NCBI GenBank assembly: GCA_947631155.1
Contig: CANRKG010000009.1
Span: 1 to 59,325 of the forward strand
Length of the DNA stretch: 59,325 nucleotides
Source: an uncultured Bacilli bacterium
Lineage (GTDB): Bacteria > Bacillota_I > Bacilli_A > RF39 > UBA660
Direction of reading: 5' to 3'
In this document: positions 1 to 8,596 of the stretch, piece after piece
How positions within the stretch are numbered: the first letter of the stretch is position 1
Layout of the letters: each line of letters begins with the position of its first letter
Notes under the pieces: model-generated
The model's input: only the letters and a program-made list of their open reading frames with translations
Databases searched by the model: none
Told to the model about the DNA's origin: nothing
Program-made: the position numbers and the translations under genes

Positions 1-332
1 ATTTCCCAACCTAAACTTGATCTAGTAGAACTTGTAATATCAAATCCCTTCATCTTACCAGCACAAGAAATATCTTGACATGGAAAACCGCCAATCCATA
101 AATCACAATATGGCAAATCTTCTCCCTTTATATTTGTAATACTTCCTAAATTTAATTCTTGATTAATATTATGAATTGCACAATAACTTTTAATTGCATC
201 TTTATCAATTTCTGAAAAGAATTCTAAACTATAGTCATCTATATATCCTTCGCTTTTTAATTTTTCTAAAGCTTTTTCTGGACTACCTATTCCACTAAAA
301 AATGTTCCCACTTTAATTATTTTATTTGTCAT
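1..332 (-). CDS. C5-cytosine DNA methyltransferase, N-terminal part (cut by window edge)
   Basis: The gene starts at an ATG at 332 and runs off the left edge after 110 codons. The protein opens with the AdoMet-binding motif FFSGIG (residues 11-16) and has the catalytic loop GGFPCQDIS with the nucleophile Cys85. These are motifs I and IV of Dcm-type C5-cytosine methyltransferases. No restriction endonuclease is visible next to it, so it is probably an orphan phage methylase that modifies phage DNA, although a partner could lie further left. It is separated from the tail-fibre genes by a terminator and about 200 noncoding bases, so it is likely a separate transcription unit. The family call is sure; the target sequence cannot be read from the fragment. 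Confidence 0.9.
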   Translation of the reverse strand, partial: MTNKIIKVGTFFSGIGSPEKALEKLKSEGYIDDYSLEFFSEIDKDAIKSYCAIHNINQELNLGSITNIKGEDLPYCDLWIGGFPCQDISCAGKMKGFDITSSTRSSLGWE

Positions 333-361
333 TCTATCAACCCCCTTTTTCCAACAACATT

Positions 362-395
362 TAAAATAAAAAAGACCCTCATTTTGAAGATCTTT
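362..395 (-). terminator. Rho-independent terminator after the tail-fibre genes
   Basis: Read on the minus strand, AAAGATC pairs with GGTCTTT (one G-U pair) across an 11-nt loop and is followed by a T-rich tail. It would end the long late operon just before the methyltransferase gene. Confidence 0.6.
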
Positions 396-598
396 AAGTC
401 AATATACAAATTTTTATTTCAATAATAAATTAAAATAATACTTTTTTTATAGATAACTAGAAATTTTTAAAACCCTCTAAACCCTTGTATTATAAGGCTA
501 TTTTAATATTCACCTATATTTTGGGTATATACTGAAATCTCCCCCCCATGTTAATTATTAGTAAATTTTTCATTTTAATATCACTTTTCCTTTCTTTA
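396..598. other. Noncoding spacer with a C7 tract
   Basis: About 200 bases without a convincing gene between the last tail-fibre gene and the terminator. It contains a run of seven C at about 541-547, striking in such AT-rich DNA, and a small GC-richer patch at about 470-500. I recognise no RNA family or protein in it. Confidence 0.4.
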
Positions 599-1297
599 TT
601 AATCTGAATTATTTATTGCTTCTTGTAATTCTTCTTCTGTGCAAGTTTCATATGCAATATCAGATATTAATTTACATCCCAGTCCTGCACTAAGAATTCC
701 CCCAATCATTTGAGCAACACTTTTCATACTAGGTATTTCATCATCTGATGTTTTAAATTTTTCAGGAAGACCTAAAGCTAACATTAACATAAAAGCATTT
801 TTACTTGATTCCCCAGATTCATATTTACTAAGGTCAAATATATCTTCAGAAGTAGTATATTCTTTACTTGTTTTAGGTGCAGTGCTAAAAGTTTTCTCTC
901 CACTTATATTTTGAGTGTCAGACAACGTAACTACTTTAGTAAGATCAATTGTTCCAGGATCTCCCTTATCACCTTTGTCTCCTTTAGGACCTTTTAGAGA
1001 TATATTTAATGGTAATACTACTACACTAGTACTTGTAACTGAACCTATCGCACCTATTGTTCCATTCTCATAAATTATACTATCATGTTGCTTAGGTTTT
1101 GGTATGCTTGGAGATAAATTTTCTAATGGTATAATTAGTTTAGACATATCCCAACCAGAAGCTACTCTATAGAAACCAGCTCCATCTTTTCCATTTGCCC
1201 CTGTTGGTCCTGGAGTAAGTTCTATTTCATTTAATTTTTTATTAATTAGTTCATTGTATCTTGTCAGTCCAGTTTTATCTACATATTGTTTAGGCAT
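599..1297 (-). CDS. Phage tail fibre-like protein with collagen-like repeats
   Basis: 232 residues. The start at 1297 has GGAGG seven bases upstream. Two Gly-X-Y segments (about residues 30-41 and 103-115, including GPKGDKGDKGDPG) are the collagen-like triple-helix spacers common in trimeric phage fibres. The N-terminus (YVDKTGLTRYNELINKKL) resembles that of the next gene upstream (YLDGNGLLYYDEKYVKGRL), suggesting a shared attachment module. The last 16 residues (ETCTEEELQEAINNSD) nearly repeat the C-terminus of the protein at 2590-3285. It is the last gene of the late operon, the usual position of host-recognition proteins. The exact role (fibre or adhesin) is inference. Confidence 0.7.
   Translation of the reverse strand: MPKQYVDKTGLTRYNELINKKLNEIELTPGPTGANGKDGAGFYRVASGWDMSKLIIPLENLSPSIPKPKQHDSIIYENGTIGAIGSVTSTSVVVLPLNISLKGPKGDKGDKGDPGTIDLTKVVTLSDTQNISGEKTFSTAPKTSKEYTTSEDIFDLSKYESGESSKNAFMLMLALGLPEKFKTSDDEIPSMKSVAQMIGGILSAGLGCKLISDIAYETCTEEELQEAINNSD
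600..653. repeat. Direct repeat A, copy 1 (3' end of fibre gene)
   Basis: 54 bp nearly identical to 2591-2644; the first 35 bp are identical and the rest differs at a few positions. It encodes the C-terminal tag EELQEAINNSD plus the stop codon. Confidence 0.9.
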
Positions 1298-1308
1298 AAT
1301 GTCGCCTC

Positions 1309-1989
1309 CTAACCATTAACAATACTATCAATTTCAGCATTTGAAATAGCTACTAAATCCGTATCTTTAAGGTATTCCGTTAAATCCATAGTACCACTTA
1401 GAACATCCCATCCAGAACCATTAAATGTAGCATTGTCACCAGCTTTGTTGTGTTCACTAGCATTTGTAATGTTATAAGTGTCACCAGTTTTTGCAGTATC
1501 AGTATAATTTGCTAAATCAGAATAGTTGTCAACCGTTCCCTTATAAGTCATTACAGAACTAACTTTGCTAGTGATTAATGCTTCAACTTCTGTTTTTGTT
1601 TGATAACCTTTTGTTGATATAGCACTTTCAACATCGCTTGAAGTTTGATAACCTTTTTGCTCTAATTCTTTATCAGATACATAATCTGTTGGAATGTCAG
1701 TTTGCTTTGCTAATCCTAAATCTTCTGCTGTTAATGTTCCTTTTAGTTCAGTTCCATCTAATGTTGGAATACCATCCAAACTATTATACTTTCCATTAAA
1801 ATTGCTTGTTCCAGCGGCATTAATTTTTTGTAATAACTCGTCTGTTAAGTTATTGTCACTTAATACTTTGTATTCACTTTCAGAATTTGTTTTATGTTCT
1901 GTATCTACTTTATTTTTTAATCTTCCTTTTACATATTTTTCATCATAATATAATAATCCATTTCCATCTAAATATTTTTTCTCATTCAT
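1309..1989 (-). CDS. Phage tail fibre / baseplate protein
   Basis: 226 residues. The start at 1989 has AGGAGG upstream and overlaps the end of the previous gene by a few bases. It is hydrophilic and Thr/Asp-rich, with a short internal duplication (KGYQTSSDVESAI, then KGYQTKTEVEALI) at about residues 112-140. The segment MTYKGTVDNYSDL...TGDTYNIT...NATFNGSGWDVLSG resembles modules seen in many Firmicutes phage fibres. The N-terminal about 25 residues resemble those of 599-1297. There are no catalytic motifs. A structural host-binding role is inferred from position and composition. Confidence 0.65.
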   Translation of the reverse strand: MNEKKYLDGNGLLYYDEKYVKGRLKNKVDTEHKTNSESEYKVLSDNNLTDELLQKINAAGTSNFNGKYNSLDGIPTLDGTELKGTLTAEDLGLAKQTDIPTDYVSDKELEQKGYQTSSDVESAISTKGYQTKTEVEALITSKVSSVMTYKGTVDNYSDLANYTDTAKTGDTYNITNASEHNKAGDNATFNGSGWDVLSGTMDLTEYLKDTDLVAISNAEIDSIVNG

Positions 1990-2242
1990 TTTTAATTCCT
2001 CCTAATAATTTTTCAATATCTATATTGGTTAAACTATCCATTTCTTCTTGTAAATGATAATCCTTTGCAGACTTATCGTTAATTACTTTTTCACCATTAA
2101 TCGTAGGCAAATAATAAAGTTTTCTGTAATCATTTATTTCTCTTTCACTCTTTTCCAAATTGGTTGCGTGTATATTATTATCAGATTTTAATGTTGCTTT
2201 TATATTTATACAATTACCCATTACTATATCATTAGTCTTCAT
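1982..2242 (-). CDS. Small phage structural-region protein, unknown function
   Basis: 86 residues from an ATG at 2242 (MKTNDIVMGN). A GTG twelve bases further up is possible, but the GGAAGG ribosome-binding site sits directly against it. The protein is charged with no signal or membrane segment, and the motif LYYLPTINGEKVIND is notable. It overlaps both neighbours by a few bases, so it is translationally coupled in the baseplate segment. I do not recognise a family. Confidence 0.55.
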   Translation of the reverse strand: MKTNDIVMGNCINIKATLKSDNNIHATNLEKSEREINDYRKLYYLPTINGEKVINDKSAKDYHLQEEMDSLTNIDIEKLLGGIKNE

Positions 2243-2576
2243 ATACAAATACACCTTCCCACGTAAAACTTAAAAATCCTTTTGCAACGGTGTAAGGTTT
2301 ACCATCTAAAAATATTTTAATTGCAAATGGGTATTTCTTATCATAATTAAAATCTTTTGTCTCATTAGATGAAAAATTAAAATAATACCAATAAGTGCTA
2401 CTATTAAAGTAAATATCATTTGTGGATAATTTTTTTTCTATTAAAGGCTGTTTACTATAAATATTTTCTTTTAACCAAAAAATAGCCTCATCGACTATCT
2501 CTGGTTTTATAGTTCCATCCTCGTATTCTAATTTAAATCTAAAAGGTAAATAATCGCCACGTATTAATCCATTCAT
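2232..2576 (-). CDS. Phage baseplate-region protein (possible BppU-like N-terminal fold)
   Basis: 114 residues with GGAGG seven bases before the ATG at 2576. It is rich in Phe/Tyr and beta-prone throughout (RGDYLPFRFKLEYEDGTIK, then alternating hydrophobic strands). Short proteins starting with a RGD(x)xxFxFxL(x)DGT pattern between receptor-binding genes in Firmicutes siphophages often carry the N-terminal baseplate upper-protein fold. That link rests on pattern only and is inference. Confidence 0.5.
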   Translation of the reverse strand: MNGLIRGDYLPFRFKLEYEDGTIKPEIVDEAIFWLKENIYSKQPLIEKKLSTNDIYFNSSTYWYYFNFSSNETKDFNYDKKYPFAIKIFLDGKPYTVAKGFLSFTWEGVFVYED

Positions 2577-2589
2577 TTTTTACCTCCTT

Positions 2590-3285
2590 CTAATCTGAAT
2601 TATTTATTGCTTCTTGTAATTCTTCATTAGTGCAGGTATCATATTTAATTAATTTATCTTCGTACGGTTCTAGCTGTGTATTAATATCCTCTATTTCATG
2701 TTGTAAATTTCCTGCCTGGTTACTATCTAACTGGTTTTTTAAATTTTTAAACCAATTGTTAAAATATTCCTTATATTGATTAAACACCTCTGTGGTATCT
2801 ATTTGCTCTACAGCACCCATTACAATACCACAATCATTATCATCAAATCTACAATCTGTAATCATAGAAGTATCAATTGAATTAGTTCCTTTTTCAACTG
2901 TAATTGTTGCCAATCTTATTTCATATGTATCAATTGTTCTTGTTAGAGCTGGAGCATACGCATTTGAGTTAGGCACTCCATTAACAACAAATGCATGTAT
3001 AGATCTATCTGTATGTGATAACCTAATTACTATATTGTCAATACGATTTAGTGATTCATGAGGTGATGATATTGAAATCCTTAAATCAGAATCGTTATGA
3101 TAGAAATATCCATTTATTAAAGCATATCCTGATTTAATTATTATAGACATCCCGTCTCCTTTCTCAACCTTTAATCCATTATTAAAAACGCCTGTTGTAA
3201 AAAATTGTGAAAGAAATCCTGCAAATTGAGATGAACTAACAACTCTATCCTTATTTTCTGATGGAAAAAAAGCAAATGTTTCCAT
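2590..3285 (-). CDS. Phage tail/baseplate structural protein
   Basis: 231 residues; AGGAGG upstream of the ATG at 3285. The N-terminal about 150 residues (METFAFFPSENKDRVVSSSQFAGFL..., then GYALINGYFYHND, RIDNIVIRLSHTDRSIHAFV) match the common siphophage minor structural protein with a beta-sandwich just downstream of the tail lysin/Gp37 gene. The C-terminus is predicted helical (FNQYKEYFNNWFKNLKNQLDSNQAGNLQHEIEDINTQLE is a likely coiled coil) and ends in the tag DTCTNEELQEAINNSD shared with 599-1297. Probably a fibre or adaptor on the baseplate. Confidence 0.7.
   Translation of the reverse strand: METFAFFPSENKDRVVSSSQFAGFLSQFFTTGVFNNGLKVEKGDGMSIIIKSGYALINGYFYHNDSDLRISISSPHESLNRIDNIVIRLSHTDRSIHAFVVNGVPNSNAYAPALTRTIDTYEIRLATITVEKGTNSIDTSMITDCRFDDNDCGIVMGAVEQIDTTEVFNQYKEYFNNWFKNLKNQLDSNQAGNLQHEIEDINTQLEPYEDKLIKYDTCTNEELQEAINNSD
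2591..2644. repeat. Direct repeat A, copy 2
   Basis: Partner of 600-653; same orientation, about 1.94 kb between the copies. It lies at the 3' end of 2590-3285. Recombination between the copies would delete the three genes between them and fuse the tag in frame. Confidence 0.9.
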
Positions 3286-3297
3286 ATTTTATTCCTC

Positions 3298-5349
3298 CTA
3301 TTCGTTTAAATTTAATTTATCGGCAAGCGCAGGACCAAAAGTAGGTCTAATAGAATAATTATTATTCTCAATTACTTCTTCAACTTCGGTAATTCTATTA
3401 ATTTCAGAAATTCTAGAATCATCCAAGACTATATCAACTATATCTCCTAAATCCCATTTGTTTTTATAATCTGTAGGTTCTCCGGTGAACTCTATTGTTA
3501 AAGTTTCATCTTGCAATACCTCTTGTCCTTTTTGCTTTAAAAGATTTTCATAATCAGATTTTGTCATACTATTATCGCTTTCATTTTTAGCATCAACAAA
3601 GCTTTCAAATAAATCTAATCCTGTTTTTTTCTCATTTCTTACCTCAACTAATTGTCGGCTAGTATCTTCGCCGGTTCCCCCAACTAAAGCAAAATTACAT
3701 TTACCAATAGTTGTTTTAATTATATTAGGTTTGGAAATATTACCATTTTCTTTTGAAAAACAATATCTTTCATTCTTAATCTGATTATGTGTTCTATCTA
3801 ATCCTTCGAAATTTTCAAATATAAATCCTTTTGATTCAACATTAGGTACTATTCTAAATCCTATATTAGAGTATTTAGATAATTTAACCATAAAATCATA
3901 CACATTTTTATAAATACATTGAAAATCAACATTAATACTATCTAATTTAGTAGATTCAATCTCAAAATTAGGTACTAATTCTGTCATATTTGCAAGTAAC
4001 TCTTTTTGTCCGTCAATAGCTGAACCTTTAAAATTTATTTTATTTTTTATTATTCTTCTATGCAATAAATATGATAAAAAACTTCCCGATGCTTTTATTT
4101 CTATTTGAGTTCCATCATCAACAAATTCTATTGTATCTATAATTGCAGCTTCTGTATAATTTTGTCTAACTATTATATTATCTGTTTTTAATAAATTAAG
4201 ATTATTTTCATATGGAGCAACCACTAAACTAAATTCTCCTGCTTCATAAAACTTTCTATGCCATGTTAAAGAAATACATTCATCTATTACACCTAATAAA
4301 TTTAAATCTTTATTAAAAATATAAAGGGCTGTATCAGATGCATAAGTAACTTTTCTTGATATTTCTTTTTTACAAATTTTAATCATTCTTGTTGAAATAT
4401 CTTCACCTGTTAAGAATAAATTATTATCTACATAAAGTGCATCTCTTATAATAAATTCATCAAAATTAATTTGATCCCAATCATCACCATTGCTAGATAA
4501 ATAAATATGATTAGGTCCAACAAGCATAAATGTACCATTAAGATATTTAATATTAGTAGGTATTTGTGAACTATTATTAGTAATTATATTTTCTATCCAA
4601 TTAATTCCATCAGATGAACTAATTATTTTAGTAGATATATATCTATTATCATTTGTATAATTAATTAAAATAATAATCCTGCCTTTTCCAACATTAGCAC
4701 ATTGAAAATTGTGATTATTATATCTTTTTAATATTGTCCAATTAATCAAATCTGATGATGAATATATATTGCATTGATAAAACTTCTGGGTAAACATATA
4801 ATATTTATTATTAAAATAGCATAATTGTCGTATAAATTCATTATTAGGCAAAGTTCCATATTTATACTCTTGAAAGTATTTGCCATCTTTTGTTGCTAGA
4901 AAACAATCTGAATTTGCAACTCCATAAGCAAAAGCATCTATAAAAAAAGTGTTATTTATTGTATATAAATTATTAAAATAATATGTTTGATTATTTAATT
5001 GTCCTAATTTTACTGTCCAATTTATACCATCAGTTGAAGTTATATATCCTGGCAATACGCTGTATACACTTTCACTATGAGGTGCTGTATAAATAACTAT
5101 ACCTAAAAAAACACCATTAATATATCCTATTTTACCAATACTTGATAAACTATAATTTCCTCCTTCAAAATAAATTTGTTCAGGTGTAATATTAGCCTTT
5201 TCCCAGTTAATTAAATCATTAGAGTAATATATATTTTGATTAGGAGGATCTTTATAAATACTAACTACCATATAATATTTTTCTTTTATATATAATAATT
5301 CACTAGAATAACCCTTTATTTTTGTATCTATTTCATTCCATTCTTTCAT
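3298..5349 (-). CDS. Gp37-like tail protein fused to an N-terminal sialidase-like beta-propeller
   Basis: 683 residues. Residues about 1-330 contain six copies of an Asp-box-like unit (YYSNDLINW, TSTDGINW, ATKDGKYF, SSSDLINW, SSSDGINW, SSNGDDW), indicating a six-bladed propeller of the BNR/sialidase type without obvious sialidase catalytic residues. Residues about 335-683 (ALYIFNKDLNLLGVID...SLTWHRKFYEAGEFSLVV...) match the siphovirus Gp37-like/ReqiPepy6 tail proteins that cap the distal tail. The order (tape measure, Dit, this gene) supports a tail-tip protein. A propeller at the N-terminus of this family is unusual and suggests glycan binding. Start at 5349 follows GAGG. Confidence 0.8.
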   Translation of the reverse strand: MKEWNEIDTKIKGYSSELLYIKEKYYMVVSIYKDPPNQNIYYSNDLINWEKANITPEQIYFEGGNYSLSSIGKIGYINGVFLGIVIYTAPHSESVYSVLPGYITSTDGINWTVKLGQLNNQTYYFNNLYTINNTFFIDAFAYGVANSDCFLATKDGKYFQEYKYGTLPNNEFIRQLCYFNNKYYMFTQKFYQCNIYSSSDLINWTILKRYNNHNFQCANVGKGRIIILINYTNDNRYISTKIISSSDGINWIENIITNNSSQIPTNIKYLNGTFMLVGPNHIYLSSNGDDWDQINFDEFIIRDALYVDNNLFLTGEDISTRMIKICKKEISRKVTYASDTALYIFNKDLNLLGVIDECISLTWHRKFYEAGEFSLVVAPYENNLNLLKTDNIIVRQNYTEAAIIDTIEFVDDGTQIEIKASGSFLSYLLHRRIIKNKINFKGSAIDGQKELLANMTELVPNFEIESTKLDSINVDFQCIYKNVYDFMVKLSKYSNIGFRIVPNVESKGFIFENFEGLDRTHNQIKNERYCFSKENGNISKPNIIKTTIGKCNFALVGGTGEDTSRQLVEVRNEKKTGLDLFESFVDAKNESDNSMTKSDYENLLKQKGQEVLQDETLTIEFTGEPTDYKNKWDLGDIVDIVLDDSRISEINRITEVEEVIENNNYSIRPTFGPALADKLNLNE

Positions 5350-5351
5350 TA

Positions 5352-6203
5352 TTATACCGCCTCATAATATATAGAATAATATATTTCTGAATCTAAATAT
5401 TCAAAGCCACTATTTGCAAGTATTGTAAATGTATTTATCCCTGGATTTAATTGTAAAAATTTAGTTCCAAATAAAATATAATTATTGATATTTTTTTCTT
5501 TACCTTCACTTGTTAAGATTATATTTTTATTGTTAATATGAGTAGTTATTTCTACTTTATCACCATATTTAAAATCTTTATCAATAGTTAAAATTTCTTG
5601 TGTATCAATATTCTTTATACTAGGCTTACTTACATCACCTTTAAAATTAAAAATAATTCTTAGGCCAGATTGAATATTAGTAGGGTTATATATTTCTACT
5701 GATACTTCGTCCTGTTTTATTTCAAATTCTATTTCATCATTTTCTATTTCAAATGGAAATTCAATCCCACCACTATATTGAGATAATGTTGCCTTACTTT
5801 CTACTTCATCTTCAAAAAAAGGATTATAACACATTAAAGATATAGTAAAATACATTATAGGTGGTACTTCTGTAAATGTTACTTTTTCAGTTCTACATTT
5901 AATTTTAACAGTTTTATCATCTTCATAATAAAACAAAGTTCCTTCATCATTATTATTAAAGATTCTATATAATATCTGACGATTTTCATAAAAATTTTTT
6001 TTTATATATCCGTTGATTATAATATTTCTCTTAGGAACATTTCTACCTATATAATATTCCCCAACTGAAAATGCAGAAGCAATACTTGATAATTCTGACA
6101 CTTTTTCATGTATTCCTTCATATTCTGTCATAAAAAAAGGAAAAGATCTATCTAACAAAATCCTTTCCTTGTTTGAATTCTCATATGCTAAATATGAATT
6201 CAT
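5352..6203 (-). CDS. Distal tail protein (Dit)
   Basis: 283 residues. It starts at 6203, four bases inside the tape measure gene (ATGA overlap). The N-terminal half (RNVPKRNIIINGYIKKNFYENRQILYRIFNN...GTLFYYED, then ITFTEVPPIMYFTISLMCYNPFFED) is the typical phage tail protein/Dit pattern: a ring-forming domain with a conserved 'cYNPFFed' element. The C-terminal half is a beta-rich domain. Dit forms the hexameric hub joining the tail tube to the baseplate. Position between the tape measure and the Gp37-like gene agrees. Confidence 0.85.
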   Translation of the reverse strand: MNSYLAYENSNKERILLDRSFPFFMTEYEGIHEKVSELSSIASAFSVGEYYIGRNVPKRNIIINGYIKKNFYENRQILYRIFNNNDEGTLFYYEDDKTVKIKCRTEKVTFTEVPPIMYFTISLMCYNPFFEDEVESKATLSQYSGGIEFPFEIENDEIEFEIKQDEVSVEIYNPTNIQSGLRIIFNFKGDVSKPSIKNIDTQEILTIDKDFKYGDKVEITTHINNKNIILTSEGKEKNINNYILFGTKFLQLNPGINTFTILANSGFEYLDSEIYYSIYYEAV

Positions 6204-8596
6204 GCTTTACCTACCTTCTTCCATTTTAATAACATTTTTTGCATTTCATGTCTGCTTTCTCTAGCAGCGTCTGCTGGACTTATATATTTAGAATAACTAT
6301 TGATATTAATTGTTGGATTAAATATCATATTATTATCTTCTAATGAATTTAAATCGGAATTGCTACTGTTTTTACCTAAAGGAACAACTTTTGTTTTAGT
6401 TCCTTGTTGTAGCAGTAACTCTGGTCCTGCTTCAGCTACTATTGCTGCACCATTTAATAATGTTCCACCGTCTGCCATATAGGGAATTTTTCCTAACAAT
6501 CCTATATTTAATCCAAAGTTTTTACCACCAATAGAAGGTACCCAATCAGGAATTTTTACCTTTATTTTATTTAATCCTTTTATTAATACATTTATCCCAT
6601 TAATTAACATATTTAAGAAACCTATAATTCCATTTAAAGGAACTTTAGCAATTGCTAGAAGTCCATTAAATATTCCTCCAAAAATATTTTTTATTCCTTC
6701 CCATGCTAATTGCCAATTTCCTGTAAAAACTCCTTTAATAAAATCTATAATTCCTTGAAAGATTTGTTTGATAGAGTTATAAAAATTAGAAATATTTGCA
6801 AAAAACATATTTAAAACTTCTCCAAAAGAACCAAAAGAATTAGTCCAATCTGTTTGAAAAATTCCTGTTAAAAATTGATCAAATTGCATAAACAAATTTT
6901 GTATATAAGACCATGCATTAATAATTGAATTTCTAAACTTTTCATTTGTATTCCATAAATGAATTAACACTGCAACGAGAGTAGTAATCGCTGCAATTAT
7001 CAATATTATAGGATTAGCTGCAAGAAAACTCATTGCAGCAGACACTCCTGATATTCCAGTTTTTACTATATTAAATACTGGACCTAATTGAGTAAACAAT
7101 AAAATTATTTTACTCACACTTCCAGCAAGTGTTCCTAAAATTAATAGTACTGGTCCAATTGTAGCAACCAATAATCCTATTGTTACAATAATATTTTTAG
7201 TTCCAGAATCTAAATTATCAAACCAATTTGCAAAATTTTGTAATACTTTTGCAGCTTTTTCAAAAAATGGGGCAAGTGTAGTCATTAAAGTTTCTCCTAA
7301 ACCACTCATTGAAAGTTTTGCATTTTGAATAGCAAGATCAGCATCATAACTTCCATCTACAATTCCATCAAAGGTATTATCAACAGTTCCTTTGGAACTT
7401 TGAATCAATTCCAACATTTGAGAATATTCAAATCTACCATTTTTTATTGCATCAGCTAAATCTGGACCTGCTTTTGTACCAAATACCTCAATAGCTTTAG
7501 TCGTTGCTGAAGCTATATCTGGACAAGCAGCTATTTCATCTAAAGTATTTTTAAACTCTACTCTAGCGTCCTTTCCTTCTTTAGAAAAATTACTAATAGC
7601 CTTTTTCATTCCAGAAAAAGCAATTTCTGTATTAACTCCTGCCTTTTCCCAAGAAGCAAATATTGCAATACTTTCTTTTGTATCAAAACCTAATGCTCTC
7701 ATAGGAGCTCCATATTTAGTAATATTTTCGGTTAGTTTATCTATTGAAATTCCTGATGTCTGTGCTGCTTTAGTTAACGCATCTAAAACTGTTCCATATT
7801 CTGAAGAATCAATAGATGCATCTCCCATTGCACGTGATACTAATTGAACAGCTGTAGTTACATCAGTGTTATTTACTTCCGCAAATTTCATAAATTGTTC
7901 TGTGCAATCTTCTAATCGCTTTCCAGTAAATCCAAACCTCGTATTAACTTCACCTAATCCACTTCCTATATCAGAAAAATCACCTACAACTGATTGCGCT
8001 ACATTTTCAAAAGAATCTTTTAACTCTTCGGCTGCAGTTCCTGTTGCACCAGTAGCTTTTATAACATTATCTGCACCCTCGTCTACTTCATCGAAACTCT
8101 TTTTAGCAGCAACACCGACTCCTACTATTGCTGCACTTAAAACGGATGCTTTCTTTCCAGCATCCGTTAACTTACTTCCTGTTGATTCTAATTTATTAGC
8201 AAAATCTTTCATTCCTAATGTTCCAGAATTTAATTCTTTAGTTACTTTATTTATCGATTTTTCATAATCATTTAATTTAGCTTCTGTACGTGATAATTCT
8301 GCTTTTTTTCTAGAAATAGCTGCTTCATTTTTATTCTCGGCATTACTCATCTGCTCTATTTCTTCTCTTAACAAAACTACTTTATCTTTTTGTAGATCAT
8401 AAGTATTATTTAAATAATTTAATCTATCTGTTAATTTTTGTGCAGTTGAAGTATTCTTATCATACATAGATTGCGCTAATTTAAAATCAGCATAATTTTC
8501 TTGTAAAGCACCATTTACTGATTTTAATGTATTCATAAAATCAGTACTTCCATCGGCTTTAAAAACTAAGCCTACCTTTTTTAAATCACTTGCCAT
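6200..8596 (-). CDS. Phage tail tape measure protein
   Basis: 798 residues from the ATG at 8596 (MASDLKKVGL), which has GGAGAG upstream and overlaps the chaperone frameshift product by 11 bases; a longer reading frame reaching 8647 lacks a matching start. Residues about 10-140 are coiled coil, about 180-440 form the phage minor tail domain, and hydrophobic segments lie near 480-560 (TIGLLVATIGPVLLILG, NPIILIIAAITTLVAVLI). The C-terminus has the common GGTLLNGAAIVAEAGPELL motif. It sets tail length and is the scaffold for tail tube assembly. Its size fits a siphovirus tail of ordinary length. Confidence 0.95.
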   Translation of the reverse strand: MASDLKKVGLVFKADGSTDFMNTLKSVNGALQENYADFKLAQSMYDKNTSTAQKLTDRLNYLNNTYDLQKDKVVLLREEIEQMSNAENKNEAAISRKKAELSRTEAKLNDYEKSINKVTKELNSGTLGMKDFANKLESTGSKLTDAGKKASVLSAAIVGVGVAAKKSFDEVDEGADNVIKATGATGTAAEELKDSFENVAQSVVGDFSDIGSGLGEVNTRFGFTGKRLEDCTEQFMKFAEVNNTDVTTAVQLVSRAMGDASIDSSEYGTVLDALTKAAQTSGISIDKLTENITKYGAPMRALGFDTKESIAIFASWEKAGVNTEIAFSGMKKAISNFSKEGKDARVEFKNTLDEIAACPDIASATTKAIEVFGTKAGPDLADAIKNGRFEYSQMLELIQSSKGTVDNTFDGIVDGSYDADLAIQNAKLSMSGLGETLMTTLAPFFEKAAKVLQNFANWFDNLDSGTKNIIVTIGLLVATIGPVLLILGTLAGSVSKIILLFTQLGPVFNIVKTGISGVSAAMSFLAANPIILIIAAITTLVAVLIHLWNTNEKFRNSIINAWSYIQNLFMQFDQFLTGIFQTDWTNSFGSFGEVLNMFFANISNFYNSIKQIFQGIIDFIKGVFTGNWQLAWEGIKNIFGGIFNGLLAIAKVPLNGIIGFLNMLINGINVLIKGLNKIKVKIPDWVPSIGGKNFGLNIGLLGKIPYMADGGTLLNGAAIVAEAGPELLLQQGTKTKVVPLGKNSSNSDLNSLEDNNMIFNPTININSYSKYISPADAARESRHEMQKMLLKWKKVGKA

